A program made the translations under genes and the position numbers. Source: Primulina eburnea (taxonomy: Eukaryota; Streptophyta; Magnoliopsida; Lamiales; Gesneriaceae). From it: a stretch of 64,000 nt of DNA. Numbering within the stretch: the first letter of the stretch is position 1; the number at the start of each line of letters is the position of its first letter. The stretch is from the NCBI RefSeq assembly GCF_022965805.1, contig NW_027331280.1, forward strand, positions 36,001-100,000, in the 5' to 3' direction. The notes under the pieces were generated by a model. It was given only the letters and a program-made list of their open reading frames with translations. It ran no database searches and was not told the origin of the DNA. Below, piece after piece: positions 1 to 12,060 of the stretch.

Positions 1-47
1 CTTAAATAAATGCATGAGTTTTACGTGTACTGAATTTGGGCTCTACA
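1..47 (-). repeat. Start of the 3' LTR of element A (cut by the window edge)
   Basis: Read on the minus strand the LTR opens TGTAGAGCCCAAATTCAGTA, nearly the same as the LTR start of element C at 52256. It follows a purine-rich PPT. Only the first 47 bp are in the window. Confidence 0.85.
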
Positions 48-60
48 GTTCCTCCCCCAC
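48..60 (-). other. Polypurine tract of element A
   Basis: The minus strand reads GTGGGGGAGGAAC directly before the LTR start. Element C has TTGGGGAGGAAC in the same place. PPTs prime plus-strand DNA synthesis during reverse transcription. Confidence 0.8.
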
Positions 61-100
61 TTATAAAAATTTCGTCCTCGAAATTAAATCTTACCAACAA

Positions 101-2426
101 TTCCGGATAGCGGCTTCTCATATCTACTTCGGTCTCTCAAGTGGCTTCCTCCACTGATTGATTCAACCACTGGACCTTGACCAACTTGGTCACCTTGTTC
201 GGAAGCTTCCGCTCCTGTCTGTCTTGGATTTGGATGGGTCTTTCCTCATATGACAGATCTGAAGCCAACTGCAACGGCTCGTAGCTCAAAACATGCGATG
301 GATTAGCTAGGTGCTTTCTCAGCATTGAGACGTGGAACACATTGTGTACCCCTGCCAGATTCAGCGGGAGGGCAACACGATAAGCGAGTGTCCCAACCCT
401 GTCAAGAATCTCGAACGACCCAATAAATCTCGGGCTCAGTTTGACTCTTTTCCCAAATCTCATAACACCCTTCATAGGTGCTATTTTTACGAAAACGTGA
501 TCACCTACGGCAAACTCAAGGTCCCTTCTTCTCTTGTCAGCATAACTCTTTTGACGACACGATGCGGTCTTCATCCTGTCTCGGATCTTGACCACCACAT
601 CTCCAGTTTGCTGAACAATCTATGGTCCAAGTTCTGCTCTCTCACCGACTTCATCCCAATGAATCGGCGACCTGCACTTCCTCCCATACAAAGCCTCGAA
701 GGGAGCCATACCTATAGATACTTGGAAACTGTTGTTGTAGGTAAACTCCACTAGAGGTAGCTTGGATTCCAAATTCCTGTGGAAATAGATCACACAAGTT
801 CGCAGCAAGTCTTCTAGGATCTGAATCACTCGCTCAGTTTGGCCATCTGTCTGAGGGTGGAAAGTTGTACTGAAAAGCAACTTCGTCCCCATGGCTGCAT
901 GTAAACTTTTCCAAAAGGACTGATGTGAATCTCGGGTACCTGCCGGACACGATAGAAACTGGGATCCCTTGACATCAAACTATCTCCCTGATATAAATCT
1001 CCGCATACTGTGTCATGGAGAAAGTCGTCTTCACTAGCAAGAAGTGCGCTAACTTAGTGAGTCAATCCACTACAACCCAAATAGCATTGGATCCTCTAAC
1101 CGGCCTCGGCAACCCAATATCGAAATCCATGGTGATATTCTCCCACTTACACTCGGGGATAAGGAGTGGCTTAAGCATCCCTGCTTGCCTCTGATGCTCT
1201 GCCTTCATCTGCTGACAAGTGAGACATTCAGACACAAATTGCATTTAGACACAAATCGGCGGATGTCTCTCTTGATACCTGGCCACCATACAGAATCTGC
1301 AAGTCCTTGTACATCTTGGTACCTCCTGGATGAATGGAATACGGAGATGCATGTGCCTCTGTCAGAATATCCTCTCTGATCGAATCAACATTAGGCACCC
1401 ACATCCTTCCTCTGTATTTTACAATACCATCAGACACTGTGTAGCGTACACCGCCCTTGGCCTCATCCTTAAGTCTCCATTTCTGTAACTACTCGTATGA
1501 AGGTTGTCCTCTACGCATTCGGTCTAGCAAAGAGGACTGGACTGTTAGATTAGACAGCTTGGGAGCTCTGCACTTCTAAGCCAAACCCCTGAATCTCATA
1601 TTGAAGAGATCTCTGTACTGACAACTGTGCTATGAATGCAACTTTTCTGCTCAAGGCATCTGCCACAACGTTAGCTTTCCCTGGATGGTAGCTAATTTCG
1701 CAATTGTATTCTTTTACCTACTCCAACCACCGTCTTTGTCTTATATTCAGTTCTTTCTACGTGAAGAAATACTTGAGACTCTTGTGATCAGTAAATATTT
1801 GGCACTTCTCGTCGTACAAGTAATGTCTCCAAATTTTCAACGCAAAGACAACGGTGGCTAATTCTAGGTCATGAGTCGGATAGTTCTTCTCGTGCACCTT
1901 CAACTGTCTGGAAACATAAGATATAATCCGACCATGCTGCATCAACACTGCGCCTAACCCGAGCTTAGATTCATTGGTGTATAGCACAAAATTGCCTTGC
2001 CCAGATGGCATGGCTAACACTGGTGCTGAAATAAGAGCTTGCTTCAAAGTATCAAAGCTCTTATGAAATCCATCACTCCACACGAACTTGGCATTCTTCT
2101 TGGTCAATGAAGTGAGTGGCACTGCTATCGAAGAAACCCCTGAATAAACTTCATGTAGTATCCTGTTAAGCCTAGGAAGCTGCGGATCTCTAATACATTC
2201 TTCGGCTAAACCCATTCCTTAACTGCTGCTGCCTTAGCTTGATCTACCTCGATACCACTGCTAGATATTATATGACCCAAAAATGCTACCTTCTCCAACC
2301 AGAATTCACACTTACTAAATTTTGCAAACAACTTGGACTCTGCAAGACCTGAAAAACTGTACCCAAATGCTGACAGTGCTCTTCATGGCTCTTTGAGTAC
2401 ATAAGAATGTCGTCAATGAACACTAT
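101..2426 (-). pseudogene. Element A pol, 3' part: RT end, RNase H, integrase, chromodomain-like tail
   Basis: From right to left the minus strand encodes the RT tether and RNase H (about 1757-2426, with TDHKSLKYF), the integrase zinc-binding region with HPGGTKMYKDL and CLTCQQ (about 1150-1437), the integrase core with HPQTDGQTERVIQI (620-892) and the C-terminal GPY/F-like region KLSPRFIG plus FHVSMLRK (137-598). The tail VQWLNQSVEEAT is the chromodomain-like end known in Tekay-type chromoviruses. The conserved Trp codon after EEAT is a TGA stop. At least five stops or frameshifts break the frame, and between 892 and 1062 the core is only partly readable. At 2427 the RT is cut by solo LTR1. 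Confidence 0.88.
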
Positions 2427-2581
2427 TGTAAGGCCCGAGATTTTATCCTGTTAATCTGAAATGATTTGGTGATAATTAATGTGAATATAGATGGAAAGCA
2501 TTATACAGGAAAAGTTGAAAGAAAACACGAAATATGTGCGAGGATAGAACATCTCGAGCATGCGCGACAGTGGCAGAAGAC

Positions 2582-2770
2582 CTCACGCTTATGTGCGAGA
2601 CGTGTGCGCGCATATGCGCGAGAGGTGTAGAAGCTAAATGTGATGTCCAGAGAACCTCGCGCATATGCGCGGCGATGGTGCGCGCATATGCGCGAGCTGC
2701 CGAGCACACACGCGCCGAGACATAAGGTCTCAGCGCATATGCGCCGAGTAGTGTCGCGCATATGCGCGAG
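2582..2770 (+). repeat. Array of six GCGCATATGCGC palindromes in three pairs (74-bp period) in LTR1
   Basis: Perfect GCGCATATGCGC sites lie at 2608-2619, 2659-2670, 2682-2693, 2733-2744 and 2756-2767. A degenerate site (CTCACGCTTATGTGCGAG) is centred at 2590.5. Centre-to-centre gaps are 23, 51, 23, 51 and 23 bp, that is three pairs repeating every 74 bp. The block is GC-rich in AT-rich surroundings and ends about 60 bp before a long TA run. It is probably an upstream promoter or enhancer array in U3; the function is inferred. Confidence 0.9.
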
Positions 2771-2824
2771 ACGTGCAGTGCAAAGAACAAGCCACGATTT
2801 GCTGAGACATGCTCAGCAAAACGT

Positions 2825-2828
<4 letters not shown>

Positions 2829-2864
<36 letters not shown>
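2829..2864 (+). promoter_or_regulatory. TA run, candidate TATA region of LTR1
   Basis: An uninterrupted (TA)n stretch of 36 nt follows the palindromic array. Solo LTR2 has a shorter TA run at the same relative place. The position fits a core promoter, but the run may also simply be an expanded microsatellite. Confidence 0.5.
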
Positions 2865-2869
<5 letters not shown>

Positions 2870-4493
2870 CCTTTCCTTCATTTAGTGGTCGGGGACGAAA
2901 ACAAAACCTCCAGGGAAAGGCTTGGAATTTCTTAGACTTAGAATTTGATTTACGAACGATTCGTCCGTCAAAACTTCAATCCGACTTCAGTACTGAGTTT
3001 CTAGCGATGCAGGCTTTAACTAGACGTAAGTTTTACTACGTTTTGTTATGATTTGAAATTATGATACTGCCAGAATCAGATATGGTTGATATATGTTGTT
3101 CTTGACATAGTAGACATCGTATAATCGAAACCGGATCGAAGAACAGATACCGTATGAAATTGTTATGAATTTTCAGAGTCGATTTGATTATGATTAGACC
3201 GATTTGATATCATAATTGTGTTGTTATCGATTATGAGATGTTGGGATTGATATCTGATTGATACAGTATTGCTGGGTATATTGATATTGTTCATATTTGA
3301 ATCAGATGAGTTGTTGATTTGTATATACTGATATTTTATTTCCGGTATGGCGAGATTGTATCATTATGCCATTGACAGAATTTGATTGAGTTTGGGTTGT
3401 ATCCAGTATTGATTGAATGATGTATTGATATTGTGCCTATTCGATATTGTCATTAGCAGATTGAGTATGGACAGAGTTGAATTCGAGACTTCGACTTCGT
3501 CAGATCGAGAAGAAAAAGGTATAAATCAATGTTGATTCGGGATTGCACAACTCGAGTTTGATTTGACTTGAGTTTCCCAAAATCACATACTTTGTCTTAT
3601 TGCATTGATATTTGCAATTGATGAACTTGATATGCCTAGGCTATTGATGTATAGTCTAGTATGTGTTGTGACGAGTCTTGGGCAGGATATGCCTAGTCAG
3701 TGGCAGGATATGGCAGGGCGGAGGTGCCTAGTCGTTGGCTGAATCGCCAAGTCTTCGGCTGAGTCGCCAAGACACCGGGCGTTTGGTCATATCGATGTTG
3801 CATAGGAGTAGAGCGACTTCTATAGCGAGATTCGATATAGACAAGACCAAAGTCCCTAATAAGAACGTACCGCCACCGGGATCGGGAGAGTAGGTGGGAG
3901 ATTGTTGCGTTCTTATTCAGATCGGGATCCCTAGATTAGAAATGAGTCGAGTCAGAGTCTCAAAGTCAGAGAGTATGATTTACCGTGTGATATCGATTCA
4001 TGTTTTCTGATTATGATATATGTACAGAGTTTGATTTACAGTTTGATATCGATTCATGTTTCTGACTGTGATACATGTTATGGATATCTGCTTCATGGTT
4101 TTATATCTGTTTATATGAAATGCATGTATACATGGTTTATACTGGGAATATAATTCTCACCGGAGTTATCCGGCTGTTGTCTTGTTTGTATGTGTGCATG
4201 ACAACAGGTGGGACATGATCAGGGTCAGAAAGTGGATGAGAGAGGACAAGTTAGCGTGGAGATTCGGGCCCAGATGTAGAATAGGTTTCAGCACTGGATA
4301 GTTAGTGATTGAATCCTAGTTTGATTTAATGTATTAAGTACAAGACATGTACTTTATATTGACATGTATATTACACTGATTACGTTATGTTTCCGCTTTT
4401 GTTTTTATAAAAAAAATTTAGACCTTGTTTATTTATTGATTCATTTATTCCCCAAGAATGATTAAGAAGATGATTAACGTCCTGGTCCCCACA

Positions 4494-4649
4494 ACTACGA
4501 CGAACTGATCTAGGTAGGGCTAGAATAATCGATTCATGAGGTCTATGAATATATTGCGGGAGCATTTGTCAGTCCAAACAGCATCACTAAAAACTCTTAA
4601 TTTCCATATCTGGTCCTGAAGGTTGTCTTATGAACATCTGCATCTTTTA
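4494..4649 (-). pseudogene. Element A RT fragment between two insertions
   Basis: On the minus strand this short piece encodes the RT stretch that includes KDADVHK, FRTRYGN, FGLTNA, DLMNR and YLDQF. It is the part just upstream of the FIDD active site, which begins on the other side of solo LTR1. The left neighbour is LTR1 and the right neighbour is element B, so it is the only piece of A between them. Confidence 0.85.
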
Positions 4650-6548
4650 TGTAATAGCCCTACCTTTTATCATGTTAATCCTTAAGGTTTATTATTGTTA
4701 TGATCATGTTTAATGCTTTACTGGTTGAGATTATGTTGAACGGTTACTGGTTATGGATATGTTTATCGGAATGGTTATTATATGGTTATTGTTTTGGCAT
4801 TATGTTCTAGTTGATGATGATTATGGAAATGAATGGGTAGAATATAAAGTTTTTCTTGAGCCAAAAATAAAATGAAAGTGCAGAAACGGTATGACAAATG
4901 TGGCAGTAGTTGTGGTTTTTAGTATAATGTTTTATATATTGATCCAATTGATGTGAGGCCACTTCCATTAGAAAGATAAGATATAAGGCTATAACATTCA
5001 TGTTTTCAGTTTTGTCAAATCATTAGGGAAGATGAGCCAAAAGTGGCCCGAAGTGTGTCGTGTGTATCGTTGTTCCTGAACTGACACATGTTGGGAGAAT
5101 GCGCATAACATTTTACTTAGACATTCAAATGACATGAGGCCAATTGGAGATGCAAGAAAAGACATAGGGCTACAACTTTCATGTTTACCAATTTGGCTAA
5201 TTCGGAAAAAAAATTCCGTTTTGGCCCCTGACAGTGGGTACACGGACTCCTACACTGGGTCCGGGTCTTGCCATGAAAAATGAGTGATTTCCAGCTTGTA
5301 CACGGACCCATACACGGATGGGGGCACGGGGTCCGTGTCTATGGCATTGAAAACATGTTTTTGTAGTAAATGGAAGTTTACTAACTCAAGTCTAGACCCT
5401 TCGACACACTACTCATTTCTCTCCTTTCCTTTGAACGTTCCCAACCCTTTTCTCTCAAAGTTTTCTTTCTTACATTTCTCTACTCCAAGTGCAAGGATTT
5501 TAGTTGATTTCTTAGTGGTTTCTACCTAATTCTCCATGCTTCAAGGTAAGAATTTTATTGTTGGATTTGGAAGGGTTAGAGATATTGAGGTTTATATTGA
5601 AGGGCTAAGTTGAATTGATTGATTCATTGGATTAATGGTGATGATTTATGGTTATTATTGTGCTTATTGTTGTAGGAATCATTCGAGATCAACCATAGTG
5701 CTTGTGGGTTGTAAGTGAAAGCTTTTCCTTTGTGTTCACATGATTTATATATGTATCAAGCCATGTTATTGTCAATTAGCTCCTTCCATTGGCATATAAT
5801 TGATATGTATATTGTTATATACATATCATTGTTCAAAGATTACCATTGAATTCATTGACAAAGGAGCTATTAATTCATTGTTACTACTAAATGTTTGTCA
5901 AAATGCCTCAATGAGATTTCATATGATTAAAGCCAAGGAATGATAGTAATTCATGCATGTCATTGGCCAATCACATGATTATGAAGTATCTCTCACAATT
6001 TGATATTTATATCAAAGAGATACTTGCCACAGGTCACAGAACTGTAATTTACTTCCTTCAATTCATGATATGATACCCTTTACATTGATTTGAGATTTAT
6101 GATTCATTCTTTATCGCCATTGTCATAGCCATGTTCTAAGCCAATGTATATGTAATTGCTATGTACAACTTCTTATTTACTGAGTTTTATTCTCATTCCA
6201 GTTAATGTCATGTGATGCAGGTGATAAAAAGGACTGAAATGGATTGTTCGAGGCGGGAGAATTAATATAAGAGGCCAAGGGAAAGACTTTTTGGTTTTGT
6301 CAGTTTGAATTATGGTGGAGTGAACATATGTAAAGTTTTAAAATGTCATGTAGTTTGTATGAATGAATGAAAGGAAAGGTTTGTGTTGGCTTTTGATTAT
6401 GTTATGGATAATACATTGTGAATGATCATGTACCTTAACCTTGGAAATGGTTTTGATGTAAATAGTATATGTTTCTTGTCCTTTGAAATGAAAGGCTTCC
6501 GCGTATGTTATTTACTTAATTTAAATGTCATGGGAGTGGGGTGTTTCA
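4650..6548 (+). repeat. 5' LTR of element B
   Basis: It starts TGTAATAGCCCTACC and ends GGGGTGTTTCA, 1899 bp, directly followed by the PBS. A GC-rich stretch at about 5225-5340 holds inverted GGACCC and GGGTCC half-sites within repeats of TACACGGAC. The 3' copy (10493-12060) aligns along its length with scattered differences and small indels. Confidence 0.88.
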
Positions 6549-6550
6549 AT

Positions 6551-6562
6551 TGGTATCAGAGC
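6551..6562 (+). other. Primer binding site of element B
   Basis: TGGTATCAGAGC lies 2 nt after the LTR. It is complementary to the 3' end of plant initiator tRNA-Met, the usual primer of these elements. Confidence 0.9.
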
Positions 6563-6718
6563 GAAGGTTATTGGACCATATATGATTCTTCTACCTAGGA
6601 CAATCTGGTATGTTTTCGATCCTGCATCTATTGATTTTAACATTGAGCGTTGATCCTATTCCATTTTTATTGATGTATTTTATTCCTATCTATGTTAAAG
6701 TGAGCTTATGTATAGGAA

Positions 6719-7740
6719 ATGTCTCCTAAATGAAAGGTTACTAAAGGGGATAATAGGACCCCTACCACTAATAGGACTACCAACGTTGTGGATGAATTCA
6801 GTAAATTAATACAAGAACAGGAGAAAGTTCATTGTGAACAAATTCAACAGTTGTTGAGCCTGCATACCTCAACCCAGGGTCATGGTCAAGGAAGAGGATA
6901 GAGTATAGTGGAAAGCACCAAAGGTAGTTCTTACTGAAGTATTCAGGCGAATGAACCCTCCCGAATTTATTGGTGGTGCCGATCCACTCGGAGCTCTTGA
7001 ATGGGTTAAATCATTGGAGGATATATTCGATTATCTGAAGTTCACTGATCGAGATAGAGTGAGTTGTACTGTGTTTATGCTAGTGAAAGTTGCTCGCATC
7101 GGGTGAGAAGCTACAGAAGTGACTGTCAATGTTTGCGAGTTAAAATAGGATGAGTTCAAAGAGTTATTTTATGCCAAGTACTTTTCAAGAGAAGTTAAAG
7201 CAAAGAAAGTTAAAGAATTTCTTGCATTGAGCCAAGATTCCTTCTCTGTTACTAGATATAAATTGAAATTTGAAGAAGGATGTATGTTTGTTCCATTTAT
7301 TGCTGAAAATGATAAAGACAAAGGAGAACACTTCCTTCGTGTGTTGAAACCGGAAATTCGAAGGGATGTGCATATGGCAAAAGTGATCACCTATCAAGAT
7401 ATTGTTGAAAGAGCCTTACTTGCTGAGCACGATGAACAAGAGATTGAAAAGGAACGACAAGTTAAGAAGGCAAGCTTTTCAAGCTAGAGGACAAGGAACA
7501 ATTACTAGTACTCGAAGTGGTTACAAAGGAAAAGGCAAGATGGAGCAACGCAATAAACCTTCTTTGCCTTCTTCAGATACGGAGCGACCATTATATCCTA
7601 AGTGTGGCAAGCCACACAAAGGTGAGTGTTTAGTTGGGAGTGGCCGATGTTATCGATGCAATGAAATGGGACATACAGCACAAAAGTGTCCTCTCTCCTC
7701 TGATAAAGGAAAGGTTCAGGGCAGGATATTCATAATGACA
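6719..7740 (+). pseudogene. Element B gag (nonsense-mutated)
   Basis: The ATG at 6719 gives MSPK and then a TGA, matching the MSPKRK start of element G's gag at that point. Further gag similarity follows in several frames: VVDEFSKLIQEQ, RMNPPEF, the KYFSREVKAKKVKEFL region near 7170-7220 and a CCHC zinc knuckle CYRCNEMGHTAQKC near 7648-7690. The gag protein forms the virus-like particle and packages RNA. Several stops and at least two frame changes show that it is dead. Confidence 0.82.
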
Positions 7741-10492
7741 AAAGAGGGTGCCAATCCTAAATCTTCAGTCATACCAAGTAATATTCTAATATCTGGCAAG
7801 GAAGCACTTACATTGATTGTTATTGGTGCAACGTATTCCTTTATGTCTAAAGTATTTATGCACTCCTTATCTCGCGAGCCTACTATCATGCCTTTAGAAT
7901 TCAATTCTGGTGATGAGATTTGTCCTACAAGTATTCTTAAGGCATGTCCGGTACAGATAGGTTCGAGATTTTTGTATGCTGGTTTTATTGTAACTCGTTA
8001 GTTGCTTTCGATGTTATTTTAGGTATGGATTGGTTATACGCTTATCGTGCCGTGATTGACTGTGTGGAAAAGACCGTGAGGTTTTTAACTGATGATAATG
8101 AGGGTGATGAATTTGTTGGGCTAGGTTCCTCACTAAGTATTCCCCTTATTTCTTGTCTCCAAGCTACGAAATTATTGAAAAAGGGTTGTACTGGTTTTCT
8201 GGCCTTAGTATCATATGTGAATAAGGACAGTAATGTGCAAATTCAGAATATTGAAGTGGTTCAGGAATATCCTGATGTATTTGCTGATGATGTGCCTGGC
8301 TTACCTCCTGATCGAGAGGTAGAGTTTGTTATTGAATAAAATCCAGGTACAGTCCCAATTTCTAAAGCTCCGTACAGAATGGATCCAACTGAGATGAAAG
8401 AATTGAAAAATCAATTGCAGGAGCTATTAGATAAAAGTTTTATACGTCCTAGTTCCTCGCCATGGGGAGCTCCAGTTTTGTTCGTGAAAAAGAAGGATGG
8501 ATCATTGAGGTTATGCATTGATTATCGAGAACTCAATAAGATAACTATTAAAAATAAATACCCTTTGCCTCGTATAGATGATCTGTTTGATCAATTGCAA
8601 GGAGCCATTTTGTTTTCAAAAATATCTTCGATACAGATATCATCAACTGAAGGTAAAAACGGAGGACATACCAAAGAATGCTTTTAGAACGAGGTATGGC
8701 CATTATGAATTTTTGGTGATGTCGTTTGGATTAACTAATGCTCCGTCAGTGTTTACGGATTTGATGAATCGTGTCTTTAAGTCATATTTGGATACTTTTG
8801 TGATTGTGTTTATTGACGACATTTTGATATATTCTAAGACACGAGAACTTCATAGTGAGCATTTGAGGATCGTATTACAGACATGAGGGAGAAGCAATTA
8901 TATGCGAAGTTTAAAGAAATGTGAGTTTTGGTTAGAGCGAGTGGCGTTTTTGTGCCATATTGTGTCAAAAAAAAGAATAGCAGTCGATCCATCCAAGATT
9001 GAATCTATTAGACAATGTTCCATTCCAAAGACATTTTCAGAGGTATAGAGTTTTCTTGGTTTGGCAAGGTACTACAGACGATTCATAGCAGACTTCTCGA
9101 AAATAGCATTGCCATTGACAAGCTTGACACGAAAGGCTATCAAATTTGAATGGACCATAGAATGCCAACAAGCTTTCCAAACTTTGAAAGATAAGTTAAC
9201 TTCTGCCCTTGTATTAGTACTTCCCTGTGGTACTGACGATTTTGTTGTGTATACAGATGCTTCAAAGCAGGGGTTAGGTGCTGTGTAGATGCAACGTGGG
9301 AAAGTGATCGCTTATGGTTCTCGTCAGCTAAAAGAATACGAGAAGAATTATCCCACGCATGATTTGGAGTTGGCGGCTCTGGTATTCACCTTAAAGATTT
9401 GGCGACACTATTTATATGGTGAGAAATGTGAAATTTTTACAGACCATAAAAGTTTGAGTTATTTGTTTTCGCAGAAGGAATTGAATATGAGGCAGTGGAG
9501 GTGGTTGGAGCTGGTAAAAGACTATGATTGCACCATTAGCTATCATCCTGGGAAAGCTAATGTCGTTGTAGATTCTTTAAGCCGTAAATCCAGTTATTAA
9601 TTGGGTTCCATGATTCAGAAACCGTTGTTACTCAATTTGCAAAGGAACGAAATAACTCCGGTATCTCCAGGTGCAGTAGATCAGTTATCTGCACTAGTTC
9701 TTTGCTCTACTTTGATTGATCTAATGTTAGAGGAGCAACAATTGGATATTCAGTTATTAGCGTTGAAGAATATAAATGATTTAACAGGAGTTTCTGAATT
9801 TGGTTTGAATCGTGATGGTTTATTGACCTTTCGAGGTAGAATTTGTGTTCCTAGGGGTGATGACATTCGGAAAGATATAATTATTGAAGCTCATACAACG
9901 CCATATTCAGTTTATCCTGGAAGTACCAAAATGTATCAAGATCTTCAACGTCTTTATTGGTGGCCAGGTATGAAGAAAGATATCTTGTTATTTATTTCTG
10001 AATATCTAACTTGTCAGCATGTTAAGATTGAACATCAAAGACCTGCTGGAACTTTGAAGTCTCTCCCAATACCTCAGTGGAAATGAGAGCATATCACCAT
10101 GGACTTCGTAACAGGACTTCCAAGAACACCAATGGGTTACAACTCCATCTGGGTAATTGTTGATAGGTTAACCAATTCGGCTCATTTTCTTGCAGTCAAA
10201 ACAACGTTTACAATGAACCAGTATGCTCAAGTCTATGTAGCTGAGATTGTACAAATTCATGGAATCCCTGTGTCAATTGTATATGATCGTGACGAGGTTT
10301 ACTTCTGAATTCTGGAAGAGTTTGCACAGAGCCTTGGGCACCAAGTTGGCCTTTAGCACAGCATATCATCCTCAGAGTGACGGGCAATCCGAAAGGGTAA
10401 TTCAAATTCTGGAAGATATGTTACGAGCTTGTACAATTTATTTCCCAGGAAGTTGGGATTCCAAATTGCCTCTTGTCGAATTTACGTATAAT
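7741..10492 (+). pseudogene. Element B pol: protease, RT, RNase H, partial integrase
   Basis: The order is protease (about 7760-8060), RT (about 8360-9060, with [12 protein letters not shown]), RNase H (about 9200-9600, with YTDASKQGLGAV and TDHKSLSYL) and integrase (about 9830-10490, with HHCC-region CQHVK, a core with DFVTGLP, and HPQSDGQSERVIQI). The protease active site expected as DTGA reads VIGA, so the catalytic Asp is lost. The frame is broken at 8001, 8337, about 8687, 8886, 9286, 9600, 10084 and about 10300. The integrase stops abruptly after LPLVEFTYN at 10492, where the sequence jumps into the 3' LTR. Confidence 0.87.
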
Positions 10493-12060
10493 GCTATAAC
10501 ATTCATGTTTCGAGTTTTGTTCAAATCATTAGGGAAGACGAGCAAAAAGTGGCCCGAAGTGTGTCGTGTGTATCGTTGTTACTGCACTGACAAATGTTGG
10601 GAGATTGAGCATAACGTTTTACTCAGACCTTCAAATGACATGAGGCCAATTGGAGCTGCAAGAGAAGACATAGAGCTACAACTTTCATGTTTAACAATTT
10701 GGTTAATTCGGAAAAAAAAATTCAGTTTTGGCCCCTGAAAATGGGTACACGGACCCCTACACGGGGTCCGGGTCTTGCCATGAAAAATGAGTGATTTCCA
10801 GCGTGTACACGGACCCATACACGGATGGGGCACGGGGTCCGTGTCTATGGCATAGAAAACACGTTTTTGGAGTAAATGGAAGCTTATTAACTCAAGTCTA
10901 GACCCTTCGACACACTACTCATTTCTCTCATTTCCTTTAAACGTTCCCAACCCTTTTCTCTCAAAGTTTTCTTTCTTACATTTCTCTACTCCAAGTGCAA
11001 GTATTTTGGTTGATTTCTTAGTGGCTTCTACCTAATTCTCCAAGCTTCAGGGTAAGAATTTTATTGTTGGAGTTGGAAGGGTTAGAGATATTGAGGTTTA
11101 TATTGAAGGGCTAAGTTGAATTGATTGATTCATTGGATTAATGGTGATGATTTATGGTTATTATTGTGCTTATTGTTGTAGGAATCATTCAAGATCATCA
11201 TAGCAACCATAGTGTTTGTGGGTTGTAAGTGAAAGCTTTTCCTTTGTGTTCACATGATTTATATATGTATCAAGCCATGTTATTGTCAATTAGCTCTTTC
11301 CATTGGCATATAATTGATATGTATATTGTTATATACATATCATTGTTCAAAGATTACCATTGAATTCATTGACAAAGGAGCTATTATTTCATTGTTCCTA
11401 CTAAATGTTTGTCAAAATGCCTCAATGAGATTTCCTATGATTAAAGCCAAGGAATGATAGTAATTCATGCATGTCATTGGCCAATCACATGATTATGAAG
11501 TATCTCTCACAGTTTTGATATTTACATCAAAGAGATACTTGCCCCAGGTCACAGAACTGTCATTTCCTTCCTTCAATTCATGATATGATACCCTTTACAT
11601 TGATTTGAGATTTATCATTCATTCTTTATCGCCATTGTTATAGCCATGTTCTAATCCAATGTATATGTAATTGCTATGTACAGCTTACTTACTGAGTTTT
11701 ATTCTCATTCCAGTTAATGTCATGTGATACAGGTGATAAAAAGGACTGAAATGGATTGTTCGAGGCGGGAGAAGTCATATAAGAGGCCAAGGGAAAAACT
11801 TTTTGGTTTTGTCATTTTGAATTTTGGTGGAGTGAACATATGTAAAGTTTTAAACTGTCATGTAGTTTGGATGAATGAATGAAAGGAAAGGTTTGTGTTG
11901 GCTTTTGATTATGTTATGGATAATACATTGTGAATGATCATGTACCTTAACCTTGGAAATGGTATTGATGTAAATAGTATATGTTTCTTGTCCTTTGAAA
12001 TGAAAGGCTTCTGCGTATGTTATTTACTTAATTTAAATGTCATGGGAGTGGGGTGTTTCA
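10493..12060 (+). repeat. 3' LTR of element B, 5' end deleted
   Basis: It corresponds to 4988-6548 of the 5' LTR, beginning GCTATAACATTCATG. The deletion also took the integrase C-terminus and the PPT. The GC-rich TACACGGAC block is at about 10742-10850. Confidence 0.87.

Larger units (their letters stand above)
2427..4493 (+). mobile_element. Solo LTR 1 (D-related gypsy family) inserted in element A
   Basis: It begins TGTAAGGCCCGAGATTTT and ends TGGTCCCCACA, 2067 bp. The flanks are ACTAT on the left and ACTAC on the right, a 5-bp target duplication with one difference. The RT of element A reads across once this block is removed. The LTR start, and an inner stretch around 4180-4215 that includes CCGGCTGTTGTCTTG, resemble the LTRs of element D and LTR2, so the three belong to related families. 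No internal retrotransposon sequence is attached, so it is a solo LTR left by LTR-LTR recombination. It carries a palindromic array and a TA run. Confidence 0.88.
4650..12060 (+). mobile_element. Element B: Ty3/gypsy (G-related) retrotransposon, plus strand, 3' end deleted
   Basis: It has a 5' LTR (4650-6548), a PBS for initiator tRNA-Met (6551-6562), gag and pol on the plus strand, and a 3' LTR that lacks its first 338 bp. It lies in the RT of element A, whose reading resumes at 12061. The proteins resemble element G most closely (shared KTRELH after the RT active site, CYRC zinc knuckle). I see no clear target duplication: the flanks are TTTTA and ATAAA. Many stops make it inactive. Confidence 0.88.

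Noticed and set aside
2582..2770. CRISPR-like array
   Set aside because: Repeats are 12-18 bp palindromes with two alternating gaps, in a plant LTR, with no cas genes. It is a promoter repeat.
2476..2885. Open frames of 80-104 codons with repeated AYAR/CAR peptides in LTR1
   Set aside because: They come from reading the GCGCATATGCGC palindromes in several frames on both strands. No start context or family match; they are shadows of the DNA repeat.
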